A stretch of DNA of 64,000 bases from Staphylococcus simulans (GTDB taxonomy: Bacteria; Bacillota; Bacilli; Staphylococcales; Staphylococcaceae), in the NCBI RefSeq assembly GCF_002994445.1, contig NZ_MRZJ01000002.1, positions 124,001 through 188,000 on the forward strand, read 5' to 3'. The notes beneath the pieces were generated by a model. That model was not told the DNA's origin, made no database searches, and saw only the letters and a program-made list of their open reading frames with translations. Shown in pieces: positions 1 through 9,192 of this stretch (its first letter is position 1; every line of letters begins with the position of its first letter). The translations under genes were made by a program, and so were the position numbers.

Positions 1-40
1 TTTAAGCGTAAACAAGGGATTAGGGAAATGCCGAGGGATT

Positions 41-56
41 TAAGGGAATGCCCTTA
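41..56. promoter_or_regulatory. NreC-like palindrome upstream of narT
   Basis: A perfect 16-bp inverted repeat, TAAGGG-aatg-CCCTTA, lies about 145 bp upstream of the narT start. A degenerate half-copy (TAGGGaaatgccga) lies at about 21-34. As I remember it, the oxygen/nitrate-responsive regulator NreC of staphylococci binds GC-rich palindromes of the form GGG-N4-CCC ahead of narG, nir and narT. Site shape and gene context fit; binding itself is inferred. Confidence 0.6.
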
Positions 57-200
57 TGTTCAATAATTCACCTAAAGACTAAAATATAAAGTGTAAGCAG
101 TATTCCCAGCTGATAAATAAAATAACTTCGACTCAAAAAATATATCAGTGGGGTACTGCTCTTCTTATTAATTGATATGAAAAATGTTAGGGTGAAAAAA

Positions 201-1361
201 ATGAACAAATCAAAAGGTGGTTTACAATTAACTGTCCAAACCTTGAGTTTGGTTGCTGGTTTCATGGTTTGGAGTATTATCGCTCCATTAATGCCGTTAA
301 TTTCACAAGATATTAAAATTACCAGCGGACAAATTTCTATTGTACTTGCGATTCCAGTTATTTTAGGATCTGTACTGCGTATTCCATTCGGCTATTTGAC
401 GAATATCATCGGTGCCAAATGGGTCTTCTTCTCCAGTTTTATTATTTTGCTCGTTCCAATCTTTTTATTAAGCCAAGCGCAATCTGTAAATATGTTAATG
501 ATTGCTGGATTCTTCTTAGGTGTCGGGGGCGCTATTTTCTCAGTAGGTGTTACATCTATTCCTAAATATTTTCCTAAAGAAAAAGTAGGATTAGCTAATG
601 GTATTTATGGTATGGGTAACCTTGGTACTGCGGTATCTTCTTTCTTAGCACCGCCGATTGCAGGTATGATCGGTTGGCAATCTACAGTAAGACTTTACTT
701 GATTGTAATGGCAGTGTTTGCGATTTTAATGTTCTTCTTAGGTGATGCGAAAGAACCTAAAGTTAAAATTCCTCTAATCGCACAAACAAAAGATTTAATG
801 AAAGACTTGCGTTTATACTACTTAAGCTTATGGTATTTCATCACATTCGGTTCATTCGTCGCATTCGGTATCTTCTTACCGAAATATTTAGTGGACCACT
901 TCGAATTAACATCTGTTGATGCGGGTATCAGAGCAGGGGTCTTCATCGCGATTGCGACGACGCTTAGACCTTTAGGCGGTATTATCGGAGACAAAATCGA
1001 TGCTGTCGAAGCATTGAAAATCGACTTTATTATTATGATTATCGGCGCTGCGATTTTAGGCTTTGCGAATGATATATTTTTCTTCACAGTCGGTTGTTTG
1101 ACGATCAGTGCATGTGCGGGTATCGGTAACGGATTAGTCTTTAAACTAGTACCGCATTATTTCCAAAAAGAAGCAGGTGTCGCAAACGGTATTGTTTCTA
1201 TGATGGGCGGACTTGGAGGTTTCTTCCCGCCATTAGTCATTACTTATGTGACAAGCTTAACAGGTACGAGCCACTTAGCATTTATCTTCCTAGCATTGTT
1301 TGGAGTCATTGCATTAATTACAATGTGGCATTTAAGCAAAAGAAATCGTACCTTAGTTTAA
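201..1361 (+). CDS. narT: Nitrate transporter NarT (MFS)
   Basis: Major facilitator superfamily protein of 386 residues with about 12 hydrophobic segments. It closely matches my recollection of staphylococcal NarT, which imports nitrate (and exports nitrite) for anaerobic nitrate respiration. MFS signatures visible are the loop [15 protein letters not shown] after helix 2 and the glycine-rich nitrate-porter-like stretches GIYGMGNLG and [14 protein letters not shown] chose ATG 201 rather than the in-frame ATG 177 because an AGGGTGA ribosome site lies just before 201 and NarT proteins begin MNKxKGG. An NreC-like palindrome lies upstream. It is transcribed alone and converges on the next gene across a hairpin. 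Confidence 0.9.
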   Translation: MNKSKGGLQLTVQTLSLVAGFMVWSIIAPLMPLISQDIKITSGQISIVLAIPVILGSVLRIPFGYLTNIIGAKWVFFSSFIILLVPIFLLSQAQSVNMLMIAGFFLGVGGAIFSVGVTSIPKYFPKEKVGLANGIYGMGNLGTAVSSFLAPPIAGMIGWQSTVRLYLIVMAVFAILMFFLGDAKEPKVKIPLIAQTKDLMKDLRLYYLSLWYFITFGSFVAFGIFLPKYLVDHFELTSVDAGIRAGVFIAIATTLRPLGGIIGDKIDAVEALKIDFIIMIIGAAILGFANDIFFFTVGCLTISACAGIGNGLVFKLVPHYFQKEAGVANGIVSMMGGLGGFFPPLVITYVTSLTGTSHLAFIFLALFGVIALITMWHLSKRNRTLV

Positions 1362-1402
1362 CCCCATAATGGATGAATAAAAATGTAAATATTGAAGACA
1401 GC

Positions 1403-1443
1403 AGCACAATGGATGCAAGATGAGGCATCTGTTGTGCTTTTTT
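1403..1443 (+). terminator. Terminator of narT
   Basis: Imperfect hairpin with arms AGCACAAtgGATGC (1403-1416) and GCATCtgTTGTGCT (1425-1438), followed by a run of T. Confidence 0.8.
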
Positions 1444-1461
1444 CATACAGTAAATGCAATG

Positions 1462-1489
1462 AAAAAAGGACTAGTCTATGCGCTAGTCC
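1462..1489 (-). terminator. Terminator of the SEDS gene
   Basis: Stem GGACTAG (1468-1474) pairs with CTAGTCC (1483-1489). On the minus strand it is followed by six T (AAAAAA at 1462-1467). Confidence 0.8.
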
Positions 1490-1494
1490 TCATC

Positions 1495-2700
1495 TTATTT
1501 AATAATGTATGGTTTTGTTTTAGCCGGGATATTACGGTCACGGTTGATTTTACGTGTGGTCATGATTAATGCTGCAAATGCGATACTGATACTTAACATG
1601 GAAGAACCGCCGTAGCTTAATAGCGGTAATGTTACACCTGTTAATGGAATGACTCCAGAAACACCGCCGATATTGACGAAAGCTTGAATAAAGATATAGC
1701 TGCCGATACCGATACAAATAGATTTGTAGAAGTGATTCTTAGTGCGGTTCGCATAGATTAAACACTTGGCCACAATAAAGCCGTAGAGTGCTAAAACAAA
1801 GAACACACCGATCAGTCCCAATTCTTCGGATAAGACTGTAAAGATAAAGTCGGTATGAGGTTCCGGCAAATAACCGAGTTTTGAAATACCATTGCCGAGA
1901 CCTTTGCCCAAGAATTTACCGTTGCCGATAGATATCAAGGCATTGGTTAATTGATAGCCTTCACTGTTTTCATACTTGAATGGATTCAAGAAGACGTTAA
2001 TTCGATTCAAGCGGTAAATGTTTTTCGCATCAAACAATAATGTGTAAATCAAATACATAACAATAGGTATCATCGCAATACCGAGAATTTGAAGCTTTAC
2101 TTTATTCTTGATATCAGAGTAAAGCAGAATGCAAGCGATAATTGCGACAGTCAGCATCGTACCGCCTAAATCGCCTTGCAGCAAGACGAGTACTAAACCA
2201 AAGCCTAGCAGCAGCAAGGGAGGAATCAAATGCTTAACTTTATAATCCCATCGTGAATTTAAGCGTCTGTCAATAATGTATGAGAAATAAAAGATTGAAG
2301 CGAGTTTTAAAAACTCTGAGGATTGAAGGCTGAAGAATCCTAAGCTGAGCCAGTTTTTCGAACCGTTGATTTCTTTACCGATTAATAAAGTTAAAGCGAG
2401 TAAGAAAAAGGTACCGAATAATAATACGATTTGAACATTAGATGATTTAAAAAAATCAATTCTGACAAACTGTGCAAAAAAGATGATAATCAAACCGATG
2501 AAAAAGTAGATGGCTTGGCGCTTCATAAAATGGTCGCTTGAAACAGGGAGACCGCCGGTCAAAGAGCCCTTAGAAGCAGGCACCATACTTGCACTGTAAA
2601 CCATGACAATCCCTATTAAGCCAAGCAGGAAAAAGGTTGCAATCAGACTTAGGTCTACGCCTTTCATAGCAATCCGTGTGGATCTGAGAAATTTCTTCAC
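1495..2700 (-). CDS. FtsW/RodA/SpoVE-family SEDS glycosyltransferase
   Basis: Polytopic membrane protein of 401 residues in the SEDS family of lipid II polymerases, which work with a class B penicillin-binding protein in septal or side-wall peptidoglycan synthesis. Family motifs include MVYSAS (about 33-38), GKEINGSKNW (108-117), SSEF with Glu129, the large loop ending PHTDFIFTVLSEELG with the presumed catalytic Asp284, and the C-terminal GVTLPLLSYGGSS. The start VYSASMVPASKGSLTGG resembles staphylococcal FtsW more than RodA as I recall them. FtsW normally sits beside pycA, so this may be an extra FtsW-type paralogue or a relocated gene. It is monocistronic with its own terminator. Confidence 0.88.
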   Translation of the reverse strand: MKKFLRSTRIAMKGVDLSLIATFFLLGLIGIVMVYSASMVPASKGSLTGGLPVSSDHFMKRQAIYFFIGLIIIFFAQFVRIDFFKSSNVQIVLLFGTFFLLALTLLIGKEINGSKNWLSLGFFSLQSSEFLKLASIFYFSYIIDRRLNSRWDYKVKHLIPPLLLLGFGLVLVLLQGDLGGTMLTVAIIACILLYSDIKNKVKLQILGIAMIPIVMYLIYTLLFDAKNIYRLNRINVFLNPFKYENSEGYQLTNALISIGNGKFLGKGLGNGISKLGYLPEPHTDFIFTVLSEELGLIGVFFVLALYGFIVAKCLIYANRTKNHFYKSICIGIGSYIFIQAFVNIGGVSGVIPLTGVTLPLLSYGGSSMLSISIAFAALIMTTRKINRDRNIPAKTKPYIIK

Positions 2701-2837
2701 GTTAAGTCACCTCTATGTATATCTGTTTTCTACAAACGTGCAAAATATAAGCATTAAATATCTATTATATAGATTTTGTTAACAAGTATCCACTTTAAAC
2801 AGGTGGAAATTAAAAAAATATAGAAAACATCAACTAT

Positions 2838-2870
2838 AAAAAAAGAAGCCTTGAGCATAGTCAAGACTTC
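2838..2870 (-). terminator. Hairpin downstream of mvaS
   Basis: Stem GAAGcCTTGA (2845-2854) with TCAAGaCTTC (2861-2870). On the minus strand a T-rich run follows. Confidence 0.75.
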
Positions 2871-2906
2871 AGATTTCAAAACTTGTCTTCTAACAAGCTT
2901 TATTTA

Positions 2907-4076
2907 TTATTTTACGGTATCATAATAACGAATATTGTCTGAAATTTCCTTAAGGTAGAAATTACCTTTAGGTTCAACTTCTAATTCGCTGTCATGATCA
3001 AATTCTAAATTGTCGAAGCGTTTGAAGAAAGTTTCATATTCTTCAACAGAAAGTGCTTTGCGGTTTTTCAGCATAGCTTGATGTGCTTCTACATCTAAAG
3101 CATCTTTGAATCCGTTTGAAATTGTAGCAGTATAGAATTCTCCGACTGAACCTGAACCGTAGCTGAACAATCCGATGTGATCGCCTGCGTTAAGGTCATG
3201 GTTCTCAAGAAGTGAAATCAAGCTGAGATATAATGAGCCTGTATAAATGTTGCCGACATAACGATTGTAATCGGTTGCAGATTTATAGCTGTCATTTAGT
3301 CTTGCTTGTGTATCTTCTGACGCTGTATCTGTTAGAATAGAATCAAGTGCTTTTTGACCCATCTTTGTGAAGGGAACATGGAAGCATAACGCAGCAAAGT
3401 CAGACAATGATTTATGATAACGTTTCGCGTATTCGTTCCAGCTTTCTTGGAAAGAATGGATATAAGCATCTTTAGATAATTTACCGTCAACAAGCGGGTA
3501 AATTTCACCAGATGGTCGCCAGAAATCGTAAACGTCTTCTGTAAATGCAACTGAATCATCATGCAATTCAACGATGCGCGGGTTGTGGCTGATAACCATA
3601 GCGACTGCACCAGCACCTTGTGTCGGTTCACCGCCGCTGTTTAGTCCGTAACGCGCTGTATCACTTGCGATGACTAATACTTTTTCATTAGGACGTGGTA
3701 CTAAATAATCTTTTGCCATTTGAATCGCTGGTGTCGCAGCATAACATGCTTCTTTCATCTCGAGACAACGTGCAAAAGGTTGAATTCCTAACAGATGATG
3801 AATTTGTACAGCAGAGGCTTTTGCGGAATCAATCGCAGATTCTGTCGCAACGATCACCATCGTAATATCTTTCTTGTCTTGTTCTGTTATGATAGGTTGA
3901 GCAGCGTTAGCACCCATAGACACAATGTCTTGACTGACTGGGCTTACAGCCATTTCAGTCTGGCCGATTCCAATCAGAAACTTGTTTGGGTCTACGTCGC
4001 GTGCTTTTGCTAATTCAGCCATATCTACGTAGAAGTTCGGAATATAAAAATTAAGTTGGTCGATACCAATTGTCAT
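2907..4076 (-). CDS. mvaS: Hydroxymethylglutaryl-CoA synthase
   Basis: Condenses acetyl-CoA with acetoacetyl-CoA to HMG-CoA, the second step of the mevalonate route to isoprenoids. The 389 residues match the usual length for the Gram-positive-coccus enzyme. The catalytic triad falls at the positions known for the S. aureus enzyme: Glu79 (in VATES), Cys111 (in MKEACYAA) and His233 (in LCFHVPF). It is divergent from mvaC-mvaA across a 111-bp intergenic region that must hold both promoters. The ribosome site reads AAGGATG before ATG on the minus strand. Together with mvaC, mvaA and fni in this window it supplies much of the pathway; the mvaK1-mvaD-mvaK2 kinases are elsewhere. Confidence 0.97.
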   Translation of the reverse strand: MTIGIDQLNFYIPNFYVDMAELAKARDVDPNKFLIGIGQTEMAVSPVSQDIVSMGANAAQPIITEQDKKDITMVIVATESAIDSAKASAVQIHHLLGIQPFARCLEMKEACYAATPAIQMAKDYLVPRPNEKVLVIASDTARYGLNSGGEPTQGAGAVAMVISHNPRIVELHDDSVAFTEDVYDFWRPSGEIYPLVDGKLSKDAYIHSFQESWNEYAKRYHKSLSDFAALCFHVPFTKMGQKALDSILTDTASEDTQARLNDSYKSATDYNRYVGNIYTGSLYLSLISLLENHDLNAGDHIGLFSYGSGSVGEFYTATISNGFKDALDVEAHQAMLKNRKALSVEEYETFFKRFDNLEFDHDSELEVEPKGNFYLKEISDNIRYYDTVK

Positions 4077-4187
4077 AAATAACCAACATCCTTTCTTGAT
4101 ATGTTAAATCACTTTAAATCATATCAAAAGAGAGTACAAAAATACAATTTTAAATTAGTAGCTAGTGATAAAAAAGGAGACTAAATT

Positions 4188-5339
4188 ATGAGCAAAATCG
4201 CAATTGTAAGTGCAAAACGTACACCAGTAGGTAAATTCAGAGGGAAATTAAGAGATTATTCTGCAGTACAACTTGGCACCATCGCTCTAGAGGCAGCCAT
4301 CGATGCTATCCAACTGCCGAAAGATCAAATTGAAAATGTTATTTTCGGTAATGTCTTGCAAGCAGGCAATGGCCAAAACCCTGCACGTCAGATTTTAGTG
4401 AATGCAGGTCTGCCTACAACCACTCCTGGAATGACTATTAATGAAGTATGCGGATCTGGTTTGAAAGCTGTAATTCTAGGTAAACAACTGATTCAATTAG
4501 GGGAAGCAAAAGTTGTTGCTGTCGGCGGTGTTGAAAGTATGACCAATGCACCGAAACTTGTTTTGCCGGGCCAAGAAAAACCTGTGCCGAGTTTCATGCG
4601 TGACGGTTTAACAGACGCATTTGAAAATGTACCGATGGGTATTACAGCTGAACGTATTGCTGATCAATATAAAGTAACACGCGAACAACAAGATGAATTT
4701 GCAGTCAAATCACATAAAAAAGCATTTGAAGCATCAGAAGCAGGCAAATATGACCAAGAAATGATTCCGTTAAAAGATGCTGATGGGGAAGAAATGACAA
4801 CGGATGAAGGTATCCGCGGCAACAGTAATGTGGAAAAACTTGCGACATTAGATACAATCTTCAAAGAAGACGGTACTGTAACAGCAGGCAACGCTTCAAG
4901 TATTAATGACGGTGCTTCAGCACTGATTTTAATGGATGCAGACTATGCACGTGAAAACGGCTATGAAATCATGGGTATTTTAGGCGACTATGCAGAAGTA
5001 GGCTGTGATCCTGAAATCATGGGTATTGCGCCATTTTACGCAGTATCTAAATTGCTTGAGAAAACAGGTCAAACAATTAATGATATCGACTTAGTAGAAA
5101 TGACTGAAGCTTTTGCGGTACAAAGTATTGCAGTTCAAGATAATTTGCATATTCCGGATGAGAAATTGAATATTTACGGCGGTGCAGTCGCAATCGGACA
5201 TCCGATCGGTGCTTCAGGTGCGCGTCTGGTAACTTCTCTTGTGCATGAATTGCATCAAGAAAACAAAAAGAACGGTATCGCAACAGCGTGTATCGGCGGC
5301 GGTTTAGGTTTAGCATTAGAAGTTGAAAAAGGAGAGTAG
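4188..5339 (+). CDS. mvaC: Acetyl-CoA C-acetyltransferase (thiolase)
   Basis: Biosynthetic-type thiolase of 383 residues that joins two acetyl-CoA to acetoacetyl-CoA, the substrate of MvaS. The nucleophilic cysteine is Cys88 in NEVCGSGLKAV. The C-terminal catalytic His338 lies in GHPIGASGAR, and Cys368 in the CIGGGLG signature. An AAAAGGAG ribosome site precedes ATG 4188. mvaA begins five bases after its stop, so the two form an operon divergent from mvaS. The symbol follows the mevalonate naming used for staphylococci. By sequence alone it could serve fatty-acid metabolism, but context favours mevalonate synthesis. Confidence 0.93.
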   Translation: MSKIAIVSAKRTPVGKFRGKLRDYSAVQLGTIALEAAIDAIQLPKDQIENVIFGNVLQAGNGQNPARQILVNAGLPTTTPGMTINEVCGSGLKAVILGKQLIQLGEAKVVAVGGVESMTNAPKLVLPGQEKPVPSFMRDGLTDAFENVPMGITAERIADQYKVTREQQDEFAVKSHKKAFEASEAGKYDQEMIPLKDADGEEMTTDEGIRGNSNVEKLATLDTIFKEDGTVTAGNASSINDGASALILMDADYARENGYEIMGILGDYAEVGCDPEIMGIAPFYAVSKLLEKTGQTINDIDLVEMTEAFAVQSIAVQDNLHIPDEKLNIYGGAVAIGHPIGASGARLVTSLVHELHQENKKNGIATACIGGGLGLALEVEKGE

Positions 5340-5344
5340 TCAGA

Positions 5345-6619
5345 ATGAAAGCATTGGGAAAAGATTTTCGACATTTATCACGTCAAGATAAATTACAACG
5401 CTTAGAAGACAACGGCTGGATTTCATCAGAAAGTCATCAAGAGTTATTAGACTTGCCGCTGCTTTCAGAAGAAGTTGCGGACAGCTTAATTGAAAATGTA
5501 ATCACACAAGGCGCATTGCCTGTAGGGTTATTGCCTGAAATCATTGTAGAAGGCAAACACTATGCGGTACCGATGATGGTAGAAGAACCTTCTGTTGTCG
5601 CAGCCGCTAGTTACGGTTCTAAACTTGTGAATAAAACAGGCGGATTCAAAGTAGAATCCAGCGAACGCTTAATGATAGGGCAAATCGTATTTATGGATGT
5701 TAAAGACCCGAAAGCATTAGCTGAGCAATTATTAGATAAAGAAGATCAAATCCATCAAATCGCTGATACAGCGTATCCATCTATTCTTAAACGCGGCGGC
5801 GGTTATCGTAAAATCGATGTCGACACATTTGAGAATGAAGAGCTTGTTTCATTGAAGGTTTACGTAGATACGAAAGATGCGATGGGTGCGAACATGATGA
5901 ATACCATCTTAGAAGGCATTTCAGGCTTCTTGAAGGGCGAATGGCCTGAGATTAATGTATTAATGAGCATTTTGTCTAATCACGCTACAGCGTCGGTTGT
6001 GCGCGTCTCAGGGGAAATCGATATTGAGGATTTAGCACGCGGAGAAATGAGCGGTGCTGAAATTGCAAGACGCTTAGAAGCGGCTTCTGTATTAGCATAT
6101 GTGGATCCATATCGTGCAGTTACACACAATAAAGGTGTAATGAATGGTATTCATGCTGTTGTGCTTGCGACAGGTAATGATACACGTAGTGCAGAAGCGA
6201 GTGCACATGCTTATGCATGCAAAGAAGGGCAATACCGCAGTATGACTAAATGGGAATATCTTGAAGACAAAGGCCGTTTGAAAGGCACAATTGAGATTCC
6301 GATGACTTTGGCAACGGTCGGCGGCGGTACGAAAGTCGTTCCGATTGCACGTCTTTCTCAAGAAATCTTACATGTAGATTCAGCACAAGAATTAGGCGAA
6401 GTCGCAGCGGCTGTTGGCCTTGCACAAAACTTCTCTGCATGTCGTGCATTAGTATCTGAAGGTATTCAAGAAGGCCATATGAGTCTGCAGTATAAATCAC
6501 TAGCGATTGTCGCAGGTGCCAAAGGTGCAGAAATCGAACAAGTTGCGGATGCTTTAAAACAAGCAGAAACAGCAAATATGGCTAAAGCAGAAGAGTTATT
6601 AAAAGAGTTAAGAGGATAA
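5345..6619 (+). CDS. mvaA: HMG-CoA reductase, class II
   Basis: Reduces HMG-CoA to mevalonate. The 424 residues match bacterial class II reductases. Motifs in order are the substrate-binding ENVITQGALPVG (about 50), the DAMGANMMNT block (about 180), the TASVVRVSGEID nucleotide region, THNKGVMNGI with the catalytic lysine (about 260), and the C-terminal EGHMSLQYK with catalytic His378. It follows mvaC by five bases with little room for its own promoter, so the two genes are co-transcribed. A strong bidirectional hairpin ends the operon and separates it from the convergent hsp20 gene. Confidence 0.96.
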   Translation: MKALGKDFRHLSRQDKLQRLEDNGWISSESHQELLDLPLLSEEVADSLIENVITQGALPVGLLPEIIVEGKHYAVPMMVEEPSVVAAASYGSKLVNKTGGFKVESSERLMIGQIVFMDVKDPKALAEQLLDKEDQIHQIADTAYPSILKRGGGYRKIDVDTFENEELVSLKVYVDTKDAMGANMMNTILEGISGFLKGEWPEINVLMSILSNHATASVVRVSGEIDIEDLARGEMSGAEIARRLEAASVLAYVDPYRAVTHNKGVMNGIHAVVLATGNDTRSAEASAHAYACKEGQYRSMTKWEYLEDKGRLKGTIEIPMTLATVGGGTKVVPIARLSQEILHVDSAQELGEVAAAVGLAQNFSACRALVSEGIQEGHMSLQYKSLAIVAGAKGAEIEQVADALKQAETANMAKAEELLKELRG

Positions 6620-6659
6620 TCATAAATTCAGAAATAGAATATAAAGCTGTAAGCATAAT

Positions 6660-6699
6660 AAAAGCAGCGCATCTTGTTAAACAGGATGCGCTGCTTTTA
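6660..6699. terminator. Bidirectional terminator between mvaA and hsp20
   Basis: Arms AAAGCAGCGCATC (6661-6673) and GATGCGCTGCTTT (6685-6697) are perfectly complementary, with A/T flanks on both sides, so it can serve both convergent units. Confidence 0.85.
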
Positions 6700-6716
6700 C
6701 TTGCAACGTAAATCTA

Positions 6717-7121
6717 TTAGTCGATTGAAATGTTTGAACCTGCGATGTCTTGTTCATCTTTTTTCGGCAATGTCACAGTAAGGACACCGTCTTTGTAAGA
6801 TGCTGTGATACCGTCGCTTTCAATGTTGCTGAAAGAGAATTCACGGCTGACACTGTTTTCGCTGCGTTCTCTTTGGATTACGCGGCCTTCTTCATTTTCA
6901 GTGCGGCTTTCAATTGAGCGTTTTGCACTGATTTTAAGTGTGCCTTCGTTATAAGATAAGTTAATGTCCTTTTTATCAAATCCAGGTAAATCTGCTTTTA
7001 AAATATATTGGTTATCTTTTTCTCTAATATCTGTTTTAACAGGGTTGACCGTTGGAATTTGATCTATAAATTGGCGTCCGAATTCTTTGAAAATGTCAGT
7101 TGGTTTGCTTTCGAAAGGCAT
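6717..7121 (-). CDS. Hsp20/alpha-crystallin small heat shock protein
   Basis: A 134-residue ATP-independent holdase chaperone. The alpha-crystallin domain covers roughly residues 28-125: the DIREKDNQYILKADLPGF entry, LKISAKRS in the middle, and the closing DGVLTVTLPK. A short C-terminal tail carries an isoleucine-containing segment (SNISID). The start has a good AAGGAGAG ribosome site on the minus strand. I looked for CtsR heptads or a CIRCE element upstream and found no convincing match. It is monocistronic and lies next to sarZ, which is also on the minus strand. Confidence 0.93.
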   Translation of the reverse strand: MPFESKPTDIFKEFGRQFIDQIPTVNPVKTDIREKDNQYILKADLPGFDKKDINLSYNEGTLKISAKRSIESRTENEEGRVIQRERSENSVSREFSFSNIESDGITASYKDGVLTVTLPKKDEQDIAGSNISID

Positions 7122-7270
7122 CTAAAATCTCTCCTTTTTCATTTAATAAAATCCCGCTTTATTGTTCATTACCCTTGATTTTCAACGGTAATCCCAGTGA
7201 ATTTTATGCGAGTTTCTAAGATTCATTATACCAAATAGGAGAGGTGATAGATAATTAGAGGCTTTTCGTG

Positions 7271-7708
7271 TTATTCTTCAGTAAAATTGTTAACGATAAA
7301 TTTCGTAAGGACAGATTTAATTGTTTTAGCATCTTCCCATGAGATGTCTAAATCATTGAAAACTTCCATTGAAATCTTAGCAATTTCGTGTCTTGTTTTA
7401 ACCCCTTGCTCTGTTAAAGAGACTAAAAGATTTCGTTCATCTGTAGGCTTTCTTAGTCTTTTAACAAGGCCTTTAGCTTCAAGCTTTTTAATCATCGGTG
7501 TCAAAGTACCTGAATCTAAATATACACGCTGACCTAATGATTTTATATTAATAGATTCATCATCTTCTAACGCTAAAATGACAATATAAGCAGTATAGGT
7601 CAAACCGTACTTCTTTAGATGAGGTGTATAGCGTTTGATAATCTCTTTAGATGACACATAGAATAAAAAACATAATTGTTTATCCAGAAAGTTGTTAGAC
7701 TCATGCAA
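7271..7708 (-). CDS. sarZ: MarR-family redox regulator SarZ
   Basis: A 145-residue winged-helix DNA-binding protein of the OhrR/MgrA/SarZ group, which senses peroxide and thiol stress and controls virulence and metabolic genes. The family's single sensing cysteine is at position 13 in LDKQLCFLFYVSSKEI, as in S. aureus SarZ. Recognition-helix and wing features are DSGTLTPMIKKLEAKGLVKR and DERNLLVSLTEQG. An AAGGAGTG ribosome site precedes the ATG. The spelling of the N-terminus is the main reason for choosing SarZ over MgrA. It is divergent from the nitroreductase gene, a plausible target. Confidence 0.9.
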   Translation of the reverse strand: MHESNNFLDKQLCFLFYVSSKEIIKRYTPHLKKYGLTYTAYIVILALEDDESINIKSLGQRVYLDSGTLTPMIKKLEAKGLVKRLRKPTDERNLLVSLTEQGVKTRHEIAKISMEVFNDLDISWEDAKTIKSVLTKFIVNNFTEE

Positions 7709-7868
7709 TTAAATCACTCCTTATTTAAAACAACGATATTATGAACGCTTTCACTTGTCAAGAAGTAATTTCATCCATATAATTTACTGTGTTTAAGATT
7801 GGTGATTCAAATGAATGATATGGTATATCTTTTTTTGACAAACATATATAAAGGAGATCGTTCAAAAG

Positions 7869-8495
7869 ATGGAAAAACAATTATTTGATGATGTACTCAA
7901 AGCACGCAAATCGGTGAAAGTATATGACAAGGATGTCAAAATTTCACATGAAGAAATGGATGAAATGCTGGAGAAAGCAGCATTAGCACCTTCATCTATC
8001 AATATGCAGCCGTGGAGAGTAGTGGTTGTTGACAGTGAAGCAGGTAAAGAAAAGCTGCGTCCTATTGTACAATTCAATACAAGACAAAATGATACTTCTG
8101 CCGCTATGGTTGTGATCTTCGGCGACCTTAAAAACTATGAGTACGGCGAACAGATTTATCAAGGCAATGTAGATAAAGGCTATATGCCGAAAGAAACAAA
8201 AGAAGATTTATTATCGAAGTTCATTCCGTTTTATAAAGGATTATCATTACCGCAAATGACATCAATCGTTAATATCGACTGCAGTTTATTTGCGATGCAG
8301 TTTATGTTAGTAGCAAAAGCGCATGGGTATGATACGAACCCTATCGGCGGCTTTGATAAAGAAAATATTGCGGAAGTATTAGGGCTTGATTCTAACCGCT
8401 ATTTACCGATTATGATTGTGGCAGTAGGTAAAGCAGACCAAGAAGCCCACCATACGTATCGTTTAGCTCCTGATGCATTCAGACGTTATTTCTAA
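7869..8495 (+). CDS. Nitroreductase-family flavoprotein
   Basis: A 208-residue FMN-dependent NAD(P)H oxidoreductase of the nitroreductase fold. The N-terminal RKSVKVYDKD and APSSINMQPWRVVVV blocks are the FMN-binding signatures. Later come IDCSLFAMQFMLVAKAHGYDTNPIGG and the C-terminal LPIMIVAVGKAD. The physiological substrate cannot be read from sequence; nitroaromatics and quinones are typical for the family. The ribosome site AAAGGAGA lies rather far (about 12 bases) from the ATG. The gene is divergent from sarZ, and redox control by SarZ is an inference from position only. Confidence 0.92.
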   Translation: MEKQLFDDVLKARKSVKVYDKDVKISHEEMDEMLEKAALAPSSINMQPWRVVVVDSEAGKEKLRPIVQFNTRQNDTSAAMVVIFGDLKNYEYGEQIYQGNVDKGYMPKETKEDLLSKFIPFYKGLSLPQMTSIVNIDCSLFAMQFMLVAKAHGYDTNPIGGFDKENIAEVLGLDSNRYLPIMIVAVGKADQEAHHTYRLAPDAFRRYF

Positions 8496-8619
8496 GCGTA
8501 TTATCGACAATTTTGTTACAATAATGGGAAATGTGTAACATTGTTGAGCAATTTCATTCATACTTATACAGATAGAGATGTTTAAAAGGTATGATTTTTA
8601 GGGCTAAAGGAGTCTAAAG

Positions 8620-8976
8620 ATGAAGAAAAAAGTGTTTCATATTATCTTAATAATTATTGGTTCATTAATTGTCGCAACGGTTTTTTTCTTTGGTTTGAAA
8701 ATGTATCAAGGAAAACAAAACTTGAAATTGGTTGATCAGTATATTGCGGAACATCATCTGCAAGACAAAATCAAATCTGAAGAAAAGAAATTTAATGCGA
8801 AAGACGGCGTTTACTATAAAGAAGTAGTGTTCAAAGATGAACCTGAATTGACGTATGTAATTCAGCCGATGGCTACTTCAAAAGGTTTATTTGCACAAGC
8901 ATTTGATACGCAAACAAGAAAACACATCAAAAAAGCCAAACATAATTTCTTTGATGACAATTATAAGCTTAAATAA
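8620..8976 (+). CDS. Small membrane-anchored protein, DUF3139-like
   Basis: A 118-residue protein with one N-terminal membrane helix (about residues 5-25, HIILIIIGSLIVATVFFFGL) and a basic hydrophilic domain that would lie outside the cell. There is no lipobox cysteine, so it stays anchored by the helix. The pattern of a short helix followed by a KxGVYYKEVVF-type beta segment and a YVIQP strand recalls DUF3139 proteins common in staphylococci, but I assign it only tentatively. An AAAGGAG ribosome site precedes the start. Function unknown. Confidence 0.8.
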   Translation: MKKKVFHIILIIIGSLIVATVFFFGLKMYQGKQNLKLVDQYIAEHHLQDKIKSEEKKFNAKDGVYYKEVVFKDEPELTYVIQPMATSKGLFAQAFDTQTRKHIKKAKHNFFDDNYKLK

Positions 8977-9006
8977 CCGAGCAAGTATGTTAGAATAAAA
9001 ATGATT

Positions 9007-9046
9007 AAGACATTAAACACCATGTATTGTGTTTAGTGTCTTATTT
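9007..9046 (+). terminator. Hairpin terminator
   Basis: Arms AAGACATTAAACAC (9007-9020) and GTGTTTAGTGTCTT (9029-9042) pair along 14 bp with one G-T pair, followed by a T-rich tail. Confidence 0.75.
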
Positions 9047-9192
9047 GCGTTAAATTAAGATTGAATTCAAAAATTCGTGATAGCAGTATGAAAAATGTAT
9101 CACGACTTATTAATGTTTGATTAAGATTATCGAAATGGGATATAACACCTTTAGTATCAGCAGAGAGAAAAAACATGATAGGAGGGACGCCT

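Noticed and set aside
7122..7260. CtsR or HrcA (CIRCE) operator for the hsp20 gene
   Set aside because: No tandem GGTCAAA heptads and no TTAGCACTC-N9-GAGTGCTAA repeat are present; partial resemblances fall below what chance gives in AT-rich sequence.
7741..7760. Possible cre site (TGAACGCTTTCA) between sarZ and the nitroreductase
   Set aside because: It is two bases shorter than the CcpA consensus between the TG and CG, so the half-sites are out of register.
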